This document shows positions 21,960-31,224 of a stretch of 64,000 nucleotides of DNA, piece after piece. The position numbers and the translations under genes are program-made. The stretch comes from Dicyema japonicum. Taxonomy: Eukaryota; Dicyemida; Rhombozoa; Dicyemidae. The notes below the pieces were generated by a model that worked only from the letters and a program-made list of their open reading frames with translations, had not been told where the DNA came from and ran no database searches. Positions within the stretch are counted from its first letter, which is position 1; each line of letters opens with the position of its first letter. The DNA lies in NCBI GenBank assembly GCA_011109175.1, contig RDEW01000017.1:186001-250000 (forward strand), in the 5' to 3' direction.

Positions 21960-22600
21960 ATCAGTCTCTACGAGGTTCTGAGGTAGTCCGAAATTTTAAG
22001 CTTTTTTCAAAGGATCCTCCAAATTTAACTCTTAGCAGTCAATTCATGATCTCACTAGACAGCCTATTGGAAAATAACTTTGGAATGTTCCAGAAACAGT
22101 CTCTAGTCATCAAAGCCTCAATTGGCTAAATTAGAATTTTTTTACTTTTCATTTGAAACCTTAAATTGATGTCGTCTATATACTTGTGCAAACAAATTGT
22201 ATTTATGGAGATCCCAAATTTTAGCCAAGCGGTTGATGGTTGGAGAGTCAAAGTACCTCTATTACAAGAAATTGCACTTAGCTTCCCTTGTCTTTTTTAT
22301 TTTCATAAGCATGGATGTGGTAACGGACTTCAGAAACCATAAATTTTAAACAAAGGGAAAAGCGTCGGATCCACAAAGTACTTTGTTCAGTCCCTTCCTG
22401 TTCAAAATTAAAAGAACTCAAAATTTGCTTGACTGATAATAACCCAAATTGAGTCGAAACATCAATTAATTTAGGCGAAAGATCGATTCCTAAAGATATA
22501 GAGGCTAATTCAATATTAGCTGTTAATAACACCCTGGCCACTTAGAAATTATAGTATTGCCGACACTATTAACTCTGTGCTCCGTTTCTGTTACATCGTT
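21960..22600 (-). other. Possible coding remnant, unrecognised
   Basis: An 87-codon minus-strand frame (22278-22541; LLTANIELASISLGIDLSPK near its start) and further short open pieces on its downstream side have coding-like composition but match nothing I know. It could be an old transposase or a host exon. I claim no function. Confidence 0.25.
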
Positions 22601-22849
22601 ATGGTCTGACTAATTTCTAAACTATGGGGTATTAAGACTTCAAAAGTACAATACAGAAAGTTATATTAAAAACTGTATCTTCTATAAAATAATTTTAATA
22701 AATTAAAGGAAAAAATAATAAAATATTTCTCGGGGGTATTTCAAATAATATTAAAGCGGGAGAATTTAATTTAATTTATTTAATTTAAAGCGGGAGAATA
22801 TGGAAATTTTGCTGTTAATCATTTTAACAAAAAGTATTCGGGATATATA

Positions 22850-23175
22850 AGGCCACGTGGCGCCATGTGGTGCTGCGTGGTTAATTGGTTTAAATTTTCT
22901 GCTTGCTTGTCTGTTCCTCCTCTCTTCCTAATAGAGTGGCGTCATGTGATCCACCTGTCTAGGTGACGCCCAGTGCCAGGCCGGCATGAAAAAGGATCAT
23001 TTGCTCTTCCCCACTCCACTGGAGGGGTTTCCACAACTGCATGTAATGGACGTCTTACCCTTTATGCTGATTCCAGATGGACTCTGTTTCTGTAGAAGTG
23101 GAAACTGGATACACTTAATTAGTTGTTTACTTTAACTTCTTTCTCGGTGTATCCGGGATTAATAAATAAATAACA
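22850..23175 (+). repeat. SINE-1, near-complete copy
   Basis: This is the reference copy: a head region, then GGCGTCATGTGATCCACCTG, CCAGTGCCAGGCCGGCAT, AAAAAGGATCATTTGCTC, CCACTCCACTGGAGGGG, TTCTGTAGAAGTGGAAACTG, and a 3' end CTCGGTGTATCC followed by (TAAA)n. The same order occurs inverted at 38118-38440. The 3' end closely resembles the LINE-A 3' tail. Confidence 0.85.
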
Positions 23176-23289
23176 ATAAGTATTCGCTCAAATTGCCGAG
23201 ATAAACGAACGTGCAACAATAAGGAATATCTTACCGAATTGCTGATAGAATGTCTTCAAAATAACACGTGGTCATGAAAGCCTCCAAAG

Positions 23290-25425
23290 TGCAAAAGTAA
23301 AGTTCACTTGAGAATTTTAGGAGTTCACTGTGGTCCTCCCAGTGAACTGATTAATGGTTACATTCGTATGCTGACCAACTACTACTTCGGAGGAGTGGTT
23401 CTTCAGCAGTGCGACAAAGGCTTTGAATATGGAGGGGGTCGCTTGTCAGACAATGTACCTCTGATAAAACGTGGTCAAACGAGTTATATCGATGCAAAAG
23501 TTAAAAATTGAGTGACCATAGGGATACAATGTGGAGGTCCTCCACAGATTGATAATACGTACCATATTTTCCGGTGTATAAGTCGATTCGTTGTATAAGT
23601 CAACCCCCTAAAATTCGACGGAAATTTACGATTTTATAATATATTCTTTGTATACGCATTTTGAATACTATTTACTTTGTAACCCTGTGATATTACGCGC
23701 TGAGAGAGACTAACAACAATGAAGACTTAGAAAGTGATTTATTTTTAGATAAGAAACAATAAATTTGAATTATAAAGTGCTTACACAGATTTCAAAATCC
23801 GTCTTCATCGTCAATATTTCTAAAAAGCTCGTTCCATTCATTTTCGTTTAGTCTGTCGTCATAAGGGCATCTTCTTGGTTTTTTATCCTCAGTTTCCTCC
23901 TCCTATTCCAAGATAAGGTCGTCTTCTGTCCCATCGAGAGCGTTGGAAATGCAGCATTTCTTAAAGGAGCGTTCCACAGTTGACAGCGACACATTATCCC
24001 ACGACTGTTTAATCCATCCTGTTATTATTTCTAACGAGGGTGCTTTCATCGTTCCCCCTAAATACTGAGCAACTTCCACGTTAGAACGCATAATGTGTCC
24101 TTTTAAGAACAGTGAACCCAATATCTGCCCTTGTAAGGACAACCACATTATTCTGCTCTTATATATAATAACTTATTGTGAAGAGTGAATAATTACCGTC
24201 ACATTTGAAGCGATGAATACGAAGTTGAATTTCATGACTCGGCGTATAAGTCGAGGTCGATTTTTTAGTCGAATTTTAATCGAAAAAGGTCGACTTATAC
24301 ACCGGCAAATACGGTATGTTAAGTTAGGGGCTACAAATTTCAAATCAAGAGCATATTATATTTGTAAAGAGAGATACTAGTCCGAGTTGGAAGGGACAGC
24401 AAAAACATGTGAATTCAACGGTACGTGGGTTGGGGAAGACGCCAGTTGTCGAATAAGTCACGAGTGATTATTGTTAGGACGGACTTGCGATCCCCCGAAG
24501 CCCATAATAGTACACACTCACAACACAAAATCGACATATTATGCATTCGACAGTTACATTTTCTTGTAAGGGTGGATACGTGAGGAAATCAGGGGATTAC
24601 ATCCACCAGTGTAGTACTTTGGGGTGGTGGGCTGGAAGACAGCTAATATGCAAGACTACGGCCTGGTTTTTCAAATAGAGAGGAAATGTGATCCTCTACC
24701 TTTCATCTCCAACGTTTACTTAAAAATGAAAATGCATGGTAGATATGAGTACAAATGTCTCCCAAAAAATATTCACGTAGGGGGAGATCTTGTCAGAGTA
24801 TGTCTGGGGGACCTTACTTGGTCGGGAACAGAACCAATCTGTGAAAGTACTGGACGTTGCATCATTATTAAAAGGACAAAGTGTAATAGACCTCACAAAG
24901 GGAATAATTCCATTCAAATTGGGAGTTCCTATTTCTACCAATCGGACATTCACTTTATGTGTAAGAGTGGCTACAAATTCGTGAAGGGAGACTACAAAAT
25001 TACTTGCGGTCTTAATTTGAAGTAGAATGGAAGTCCTCTTTATTGTAAAAGTAGTCATTTTCCCGATTCGTAGAAATTAAGTGTCCCGAGCCTCTCTCGA
25101 AAAACTCAACAATTATCCTGAACATGACTGGGAACAAACTCAGCGATGTCATAATATCAATCTGCGAACGGGGTTATAAAAGGGTTTCAGGTAGTGGTAC
25201 ACGATGGTGTACGGCAGCTGAAGAGTGGACTGGGAGTCCTCTCACTGCAAAAGTTTGCGAGTTTGTATCTTAGAAGTCGTGAAATCTGAAACTAAAACTG
25301 TCGAAGCGAAACAGTCAAATAAAATTGGAATGATTTTTTTGCTTTTGATGGCAATATTCCTGCTTGTTTTGCTGCTTTCTGACATTCCAGTCATTTTCCA
25401 ACAAATTAAAAATAAATTTAGTTAA
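23290..25425 (+). pseudogene. Sushi/CCP-domain membrane receptor, disrupted
   Basis: At least five complement-control (sushi) modules can be read. They start VHCGPPSELINGYI (23328), IQCGGPPQIDNTY (23525, split by a transposon), TCDPPKPIIV (24485), KCDPLPFISNV (24685) and KCNRPHKGNN (24880). A sixth, KCPEPLSKN, lies near 25080. Each shows the C...GY/GF...C...W.G...C pattern. A C-terminal transmembrane helix (IGMIFLLLMAIFLLVLLLSD, 25330-25390) with a short tail ends at 25425. Damage: a 753-bp pogo insertion, an in-frame TAG near 24380, a frameshift near 24550 and further stops near 25022-25200. The architecture suggests a surface adhesion or complement-regulator-like protein. Some stops could be missed micro-introns, so decay is likely but not proven. 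Confidence 0.75.
23562..24314 (-). mobile_element. pogo/Tigger-like DNA transposon, internally deleted, with TA target duplication
   Basis: The termini are inverted repeats: CCATATTTTCCGGTGTATAA at the left and the complement of CCGTATTTGCCGGTGTATAA at the right. TA dinucleotides at 23560-23561 and 24315-24316 fit the pogo TA target duplication. The minus strand encodes only a transposase tail: IITGWIKQSWDNVSLSTVE, then SFKKCCISNALDGTEDDLIL, typical of pogo transposases (W..SFK.C.ISNALDG.EDD). The DDE core is missing, so the element is non-autonomous. It sits inside a CCP exon. Confidence 0.9.
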
Positions 25426-25429
25426 CGCT

Positions 25430-26025
25430 TGGTTTTTAATGGTTAATTTAAATTATTTCATAATTCTGCTCATTTCATTATTCGGTTCTAGCGTGCCGTG
25501 ATGTGGTTCACCAATTCTGTAAGTATGGTAACGCCCGGAGGGTACCTAATGTTCCTCCGAAGACAACCATTAAACATTTACCTCGAAGGAATACTCTGGA
25601 CTTTTGACGCTTTCCTAAAAAAACCATCTAAGTTCCTTCAATTTTCCCGGACGGGATTGCAATCCAGGCATTAGTGCATCTGATGCAAGGGCGTGCTTAG
25701 AGAGGCCATAGGAACAGCCGCCCGGGCAGCAGATCCAAGCCTTAGAGTTCACGTTATTAAGTTATACTCAATTTTTTCTCGATGTTTTTCATCATAGACA
25801 CGATCGACTGCTAGCGATCACTGACTGCTTTACATTTAGCCAGAAGGCCTGTACAGTCCGACCTCGAAATGAGGTAAAAATTCCCCAATTTTGAGGTTTT
25901 CTCCAAAAATGAAGGTCTCCTTAAAAAAGCTTAATATAAATGCGGAAAAATCACTGTTATAATAAAAAATTACTCCCACTTTATTTAACCAACAATAAAA
26001 AAGTTAATATTTAATAATCAACAAC
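25430..26025. other. Intergenic stretch without a clear gene
   Basis: It is mixed-composition sequence. 25860-25890 (CAGTCCGACCTCGAAATGAGG) resembles a Tigger-type terminal repeat. I see no gene. The 3' end of the next retroelement (minus strand) reaches into its right side. Confidence 0.35.
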
Positions 26026-26980
26026 CTTCCTCGCCTGCCTGTTCGCCAGCCTCTTCAGGCAGGTTCGATTCTGGTTGCTGAAACAACTCCGAAACCACCT
26101 TGTCCAATTGAACCCTCTGCCCATATAGCATCTCCGGGCTCTGCCTCCTATACTTTAGTGTCAGGCTTTTTAGGGTCCGCTTTAATACAATGGACTGTAG
26201 ATAGGCCTGGAGCTTCCTATCTACACCCCAATTGCTTCAGATAACCCTTGTGGTACTTTGTTGCAATTCCTTCCCACGTCATTACTATCGGAATAACGAG
26301 ACCTTGCGACCAAGCATCTGCCTCATCTCGTTTGCAAGCAAATCATACTTCCTTTTTTTCTCCACCTCTACAGTATGCAAACGGTCTTGAGACGTAATGC
26401 CAACCTCTATGATAAGGACTTGGCCAGACTCCTTATCGTGTACCACAATGTCCGGTTTATTGTGCTTGACTAGCACCGAGGTACGGATAACACTGTCTAC
26501 CTTAATTTGGACCCTGATCTTCTCTACTACAGATTGCACCTTATGAGTCCGCAACTTTCTGGTGTGGCGAATACCATACGTATTGCATAGTAAGAAGATG
26601 AAGACTCCTTACTACCTCTTTATGCCTCCACACATAGTCGTGGCAGAGCATGGATCCGCACCGAGTGGCTAAATGATCAACCGACATGGTCCTTGACTTA
26701 CAATGGGGACATGTATTTGTTGATTGACCAAAAAAGATATTGCGGTCTTGTATATATGTAGGTGTATAGCGCCTCCGATCGAAGTGAGTTGTCACCGTAT
26801 TTTAGCCATATTGTCGACGACTTAAGGTAGACATGTTGGTTGTCCAATACTCTGAAGAGGACCCTTGTTTTTGAATCTATTGCAAACACTATTTGCACTA
26901 CATTGTATTTGTTTCTGCAGGAACCCCCATAAGAGACGTTGCTTTCATTATAGACAGAAGCGTGCATGCACAACACCACG
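26026..26980 (-). mobile_element. Second RLE-type retroelement family, C-terminal region
   Basis: The minus strand encodes a zinc knuckle CPHCKSRTMSVDHLATRC (26650-26710). It then encodes a clear PD-(D/E)XK-like block, KPDIVVHDKESGQVLIIEVG (26400-26460), and KKRKYDLLANEMRQ. After a frame change come WEGIATKYHKGYLKQLGV, LKRTLKSLTLKYRR and an acidic tail ending near 26030. A CCHC-type knuckle directly before PD...E is the signature of restriction-like-endonuclease retroelements (R2/NeSL-type). It differs in sequence from the other RPDG family. Several frameshifts exist and the RT domain is not visible. Confidence 0.75.
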
Positions 26981-26989
26981 AGAAATAGT

Positions 26990-27190
26990 GAACAAACATC
27001 ATTAGCAATAATGGAAGAAAGAGGATCCAGATCAGTCTGAAGATTCCCAATGAGAGAATTTACTGCAAAACTTTTCTCATGACGTCATTCAGTCCCAGAG
27101 ACGACTTTACTGCTATCAATGCACAATCCAGATTGTTTCCGCAGGATGCCCATACAGACTGTAAAAATTCTTCCGGGTAATGAATGCAAC
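26990..27190 (-). other. Possible host exons, unrecognised
   Basis: The minus strand reads EEFLQSVWASCGNNLDCALI, then AVKSSLGLNDVMRKVLQ. After a 27-bp GT...AG gap (about 27041-27067) it reads TDLDPLSSIIAND. The codon pattern and micro-intron suggest a real gene piece, but no family is recognised. It may be truncated by the neighbouring retroelement. Confidence 0.3.
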
Positions 27191-28008
27191 TATGACCATC
27201 CTTGACCCAATAAAAGAAATATAATTTGTTTGACAACCAGGAAATCGTTTGATGCAGAAACTATTGATTTATCGAACCATTTAATTGTCTTTTACTAACA
27301 TACAATTATTAGCAATTAAGGAAAATGGATCAGAGAAATCAAGATAGATATATGAGGGATATTCTACTCTCGAACCAAGCCGTAGAATGTACTCTGGAGG
27401 TAACGTTATATTCTGATTGTTATTCTTGGAAATTTTATTTTCCCTAACACGCAATAAAAATTCAGAATGTGAGAGGCATCCGAAATCCGCATATTTATTG
27501 TCAACCCAAATTTCCTCATGTGTCTCTATAATATGATTTTTAATGCAAATTGATTTTAACGGGTCTTAAGGTAAGTTGAACATTTTACCATAATCCTCGA
27601 AATCTTTACGTATAAAAGTCATCTTTTTTAAATCTTATAGAAATTGATTGTAACAGTCAATTTAGTAGAATATGTATTTTATTAACAATTATAATTATTT
27701 TCCTTTTCTTCTGTGTAAAATAAATCTTTCATTCTAAAGTTATATAAAAATAAAAATATTTTACCTAAAGATGTCGAGGACCTTGTATATGTTCCATTAC
27801 CTTCTAAATCAATTTTTATAAGAGTTTAAAAAAGATGACTTTTTATACCTAAAGATGTCGAGGACCTTGGTATAATGTTCAACTACACCCATAGGACCCG
27901 TTAAAATCAATTTTTAGGACAGAGCCCTGCGGAACCTCTCTATTGAAACATATCTTCCGATGCGCACTTGAGAAGTCCGTCGGTTAGGAAGTTCCTTTGC
28001 GAACAAAT
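27191..28008. other. AT-rich spacer with a short direct repeat
   Basis: TACCTAAAGATGTCGAGGAC occurs at about 27762 and again at about 27847, each followed by CTTG. An ATG at about 27325 opens a 25-codon exon-like stretch ending in GAG|GTAACG, which could be a first exon cut off by the LINE-A insertion. No gene can be completed. Confidence 0.35.
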
Positions 28009-30850
28009 TATTATTTATTATTATTATTATTATTTAAGCCAAAGAAACACCGTCTTAACCAATAACTAATATTCAGGTGATCCCGGCATCTCTCAATAAT
28101 CGGGCCATTTTTTCTCGATGCTCCGACTGTGATCCCACGCATTTTCTATACGGACGGGGGTCTTTTTCCTTTTCTCTTCTGAAATTGCCTCCAGTTGCCT
28201 CTATGATAGACTCGAGTGCTCTGGGGGCAATTTCTTTATCTGTATATTTTTCTAGTAACTTTTTTGCTCTTGACTGGATATCTTGAATTTTTGTTAGGTT
28301 CGTTGCCGACAGGTTAGATCCCCATGCAGCACATGCATAGCCTATTGTTGGCTCGACATACTGTTTGTAGAGGGTCCCGATACCTGGCGGATAAATTCCT
28401 CCACAGTTCCAAAGGAAGGCCTTTACAAAATTGATCTTCTTTGCACAGGTTGATATGATAGATTCCACATGGGCTGAGAAGCAGAGGAAAGTATCAAAAG
28501 TTACTCCCAGTATCTTCTGCGTTTTCTTTTGTGGTATAGGTACTCCATTTAACGTGACATCAATTGTTTGCGTTCCCATCTTTCTATTCTTAGTAAATAG
28601 AGTGACTGCTGACTTTTCGGAACATGCATTTAATCGATTCTCGCACAACCATCCAAATATGTTATTTAGTATTCCTTGTAGTCTTTCCTTAGCATGTTCG
28701 ACGTTTACGTCTCTAGATGCGACAACTATGTCATCGGCATAGGAAAGTAGTATGTCATTATTATTCATAGGTACGGGGAGATCACTCAAAAACAAATTAA
28801 AAAGGATTGGTGACAGAGGAGATCCTTGGGGTACACCATTGGGTAATAATCCCGATCTGGAACTCTTGTTTCCGACGGATACTTTCCCTCGGCGTCCACT
28901 TACGAAATTTGCTAACCATAACTTTAATGGTGCATCAATTTTTGTCAAAAATATTTTTCGTATGAGGATCTTCCTTGGGACAGAGTCGAAAGCTTTTTGA
29001 ATATCGATCGTACATATGACCGATTTTTCCTGTTTTGGCTTGTTCTTGTGTCCTTCAGTTATGAACTTCATTAATGTTGTTAGGAAGGAGGTTGTTGATA
29101 ATCCTTCCTTGAAGCCATGTTGGAATGTAGGTTGTGGGAGAAAAGGGCGAATAACTTTTAGGACCAGTTTCTCCAGGATCCTCGACAAAACACATATAAG
29201 GGAAACTGGTCTGTAAGAGCCGGGATCGTTCTTCGGTCTTCCCGGCTTCAATATTGGTCGAATTTTTGATAGTTTCCACAAAGTCGGTATGGTATTTCTG
29301 TTCAGCGATGTGTTGTAGATGTTTGTTAATGCATTTATTGATGCTGGGCCCAAGTGTTTCAGCAGAATAAGAGGAATTCCGTCTGGGCCACATGAGTTTG
29401 TTTTTTTCTGATTTGATATTGCTTTGGATACATCTTTAGGGAGAAAATAAATCAGCGGGGCAAATTTGGATGGCTTTCTCTTTATTTTCGTTTGTGTGTT
29501 AATCTTTTTATAAGGAATGTGACTGATTCGAATACAATGTTTCATATATTTATTCAGATTGAGCTGGCATTGTTCTTTGTTATCTTCGTATTCTGGGTTC
29601 TTCAGACGCCTCAACATCTTCCACATGTTGGAAATTGAGGTCTGGTTATTCATGGCAGCAGAGATTCGCATGAGTTTCTTCCTTTGGGTGTTGTTTGTGC
29701 TTTTCGTGATAAGAATGTTTAGTGACCTGATTCGATTAATAACCTCTCGTGAACGATGTATCATTTTCTTAAGGTTGTTTCTTTCCATAATTATTTTCCT
29801 TGTTTTTGAGTCGTATTTCAATTTTTCGTTTTTTATATATGCTTTTCTGATAAAAATATTTCTTCCGTCAATGATTATTTTGTTGAAATAGTATATAGCT
29901 TTGTCTATGGAGGAGAAATTTTCAGATTGGAAATGTTGCAGTTTTGAATCAACGAAATTTGTAAAGCCAGTCCAATTTGCATTTTTGTAATCATAGAAAT
30001 GAATAGGCTTCGGTACAAAGCGTGGCTCGCAGTTCAGCTTCATTAACATTGAATGGTGGTCGCTCCGGAGGTCATAACGGACCGTCCAATTAATGATCGT
30101 GGAAAGACGAGGTGAGCAGACGGATAAGTCCGGAGATGTCACCATGTCCTTCGTGTTGTATGGTGTCCTAGTGTTCTTTATCGGGTTGTTGATGATTATT
30201 AAGTTTTGCATTTGGGATAATAGCAGGTTTCCTCTGTTATCAGCGGATTGGTAGCGGAACCAAGAAGGGTGCTTCGCATTAAGGTCTCCACATAAAAGCA
30301 AGTTCTCCAGTTTGTCCAAGGTAGATAGGTCAAAGGAGAAATTTTTCTTGCAGGAGCCAGGAGGAGGAACATAAACATTCGCAATTTCAATTTTTCCAAT
30401 GGAAGTTATAACAGAGATTCCAATTATCTCCGTGTTCGAGTCTTCCATTAAGCTCTTGTAAAGAGAAGGGTTCTCGAGGTATTTTATTCCTTTTCTCACA
30501 AGAGTCAGTAGACCCCCTCCTTGACCAGATGGGCGGTCGGATCTTACTGTGTTGTATCCGTTAAAGAGAGGAGTAGGAATGTTATTTGAAAGTTTCGTTT
30601 CCTGGAGAAGGCAGATGTCCACTCTGTTCCTCTCCAAGAATAAGGAAAGTTCGGCAATTTTTCCTCTGATCCCGTTTATGTTTAAGCTTTGGATTGTTAA
30701 CTTCTTTGGGCCTGGGTTTTGTTCCACGTCTCCTGAGGTCAACAGTCTCAATCGATAGAATGTTCCAACAGTGAGAGAATGCCGTCCAGTGGGAAGTCCT
30801 CTGGTTGGTAGAGAGCAAATGGTTCTTTTTAGATATAGTTTATGACTATA
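28009..30850 (-). mobile_element. LINE-A, near full-length APE-type non-LTR retrotransposon
   Basis: The element runs on the minus strand and ends with a short 3' UTR (28038-28072) and an (ATT)n-type tail (28009-28037). The 3' UTR contains CGGTGTTTCTTTGGCTTAAA, a motif shared with other copies and with SINE-1. Its 5' boundary is near 30850, where a different LINE fragment begins. The long open frame implies recent activity. Other copies lie at 1-680, 4810-5110, 31225-32160, 49535-49800 and 52960-53430. Confidence 0.88.
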
Positions 30851-31048
30851 TCCGACGCCACCAGAAACGGTGAACCACATGACGCACGCTAAAATTTGAA
30901 TAATTGATGGTTTTGTTGGAATATCTGCAGCCACAACTCTTGATAGGAGGGCTTCGTGGCCACACACTATCGAAGGCCTTGGATAAATCCAGGCACACCG
31001 TTTCAGTTGTCTCTTGAATGTTGTTCCTTTTAGTACGTCCACATACAT
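28073..31048 (-). CDS. LINE-A polyprotein: 2A-like motif, APE endonuclease, reverse transcriptase
   Basis: The frame is open for 991 codons. About the first 60 residues belong to upstream sequence, since another LINE fragment overlaps them in a different frame, so the true start may be internal. A 2A-like motif GDVEQNPGP lies at residues 106-114. The APE endonuclease spans about 117-335 with all landmark motifs: LNING (122-126), QETKL (149-153), GDLNAKH (254-260), TSPDL (304-308) and SDHHS (329-333). The reverse transcriptase spans about 540-850 with GPDGIPL, SYRPVSL, DIQKAFDSVP, PQGSPLSPILF (740-750) and YADD (770-773). The tail ends SEHREKMARLLRDAGIT, a block also seen in other copies. All catalytic motifs are present. 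No separate ORF1 or gag-like protein was seen. Confidence 0.93.
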   Translation of the reverse strand: MYVDVLKGTTFKRQLKRCAWIYPRPSIVCGHEALLSRVVAADIPTKPSIIQILACVMWFTVSGGVGYSHKLYLKRTICSLPTRGLPTGRHSLTVGTFYRLRLLTSGDVEQNPGPKKLTIQSLNINGIRGKIAELSLFLERNRVDICLLQETKLSNNIPTPLFNGYNTVRSDRPSGQGGGLLTLVRKGIKYLENPSLYKSLMEDSNTEIIGISVITSIGKIEIANVYVPPPGSCKKNFSFDLSTLDKLENLLLCGDLNAKHPSWFRYQSADNRGNLLLSQMQNLIIINNPIKNTRTPYNTKDMVTSPDLSVCSPRLSTIINWTVRYDLRSDHHSMLMKLNCEPRFVPKPIHFYDYKNANWTGFTNFVDSKLQHFQSENFSSIDKAIYYFNKIIIDGRNIFIRKAYIKNEKLKYDSKTRKIIMERNNLKKMIHRSREVINRIRSLNILITKSTNNTQRKKLMRISAAMNNQTSISNMWKMLRRLKNPEYEDNKEQCQLNLNKYMKHCIRISHIPYKKINTQTKIKRKPSKFAPLIYFLPKDVSKAISNQKKTNSCGPDGIPLILLKHLGPASINALTNIYNTSLNRNTIPTLWKLSKIRPILKPGRPKNDPGSYRPVSLICVLSRILEKLVLKVIRPFLPQPTFQHGFKEGLSTTSFLTTLMKFITEGHKNKPKQEKSVICTIDIQKAFDSVPRKILIRKIFLTKIDAPLKLWLANFVSGRRGKVSVGNKSSRSGLLPNGVPQGSPLSPILFNLFLSDLPVPMNNNDILLSYADDIVVASRDVNVEHAKERLQGILNNIFGWLCENRLNACSEKSAVTLFTKNRKMGTQTIDVTLNGVPIPQKKTQKILGVTFDTFLCFSAHVESIISTCAKKINFVKAFLWNCGGIYPPGIGTLYKQYVEPTIGYACAAWGSNLSATNLTKIQDIQSRAKKLLEKYTDKEIAPRALESIIEATGGNFRREKEKDPRPYRKCVGSQSEHREKMARLLRDAGIT
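30707..30733 (-). other. 2A-like ribosome-skipping motif (GDVEQNPGP)
   Basis: The codons for GDVEQNPGP lie at 30707-30733, directly before the endonuclease. The motif fits D(V/I)ExNPGP, at which ribosomes fail to form the Gly-Pro bond and release two products. The preceding residues FYRLRLLTS are leucine-rich and partly helical, like the context in active 2A sites. Function is inferred from the family. Confidence 0.88.
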
Positions 31049-31190
31049 TTGGTGAATGCGGTCGGTATAAAACTTTCCAGGTCTGAAGCCAAATTGTTCT
31101 GCGAAGAGGAAATCGCTCTCTTCTATATGCCGACACAGCCTCTTGACAGACCTGAAGACTATAGTTTATTATGTCACATGGGCAGCCCGT
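30846..31190 (-). mobile_element. Fragment of a different LINE (RT core)
   Basis: The minus strand reads YRPHSPNVCGRTKRNNIQET, then TVCLDLSKAFDSVWP and a degraded continuation. LDLSKAFDSV is the RT catalytic block of another LINE clade. It ends where LINE-A begins, suggesting that LINE-A inserted into it or landed beside it. Confidence 0.7.
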
Positions 31191-31224
31191 TACATTTTTG
31201 ACCTTGAAAAGTTTCTTTGATTAT

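Noticed and set aside
25680-25740. Possible structured RNA (GC-rich AGCCGCCCGGGCAGC region)
   Set aside because: Only a short GC-rich island; no recognisable snRNA, tRNA or rRNA motif could be completed.
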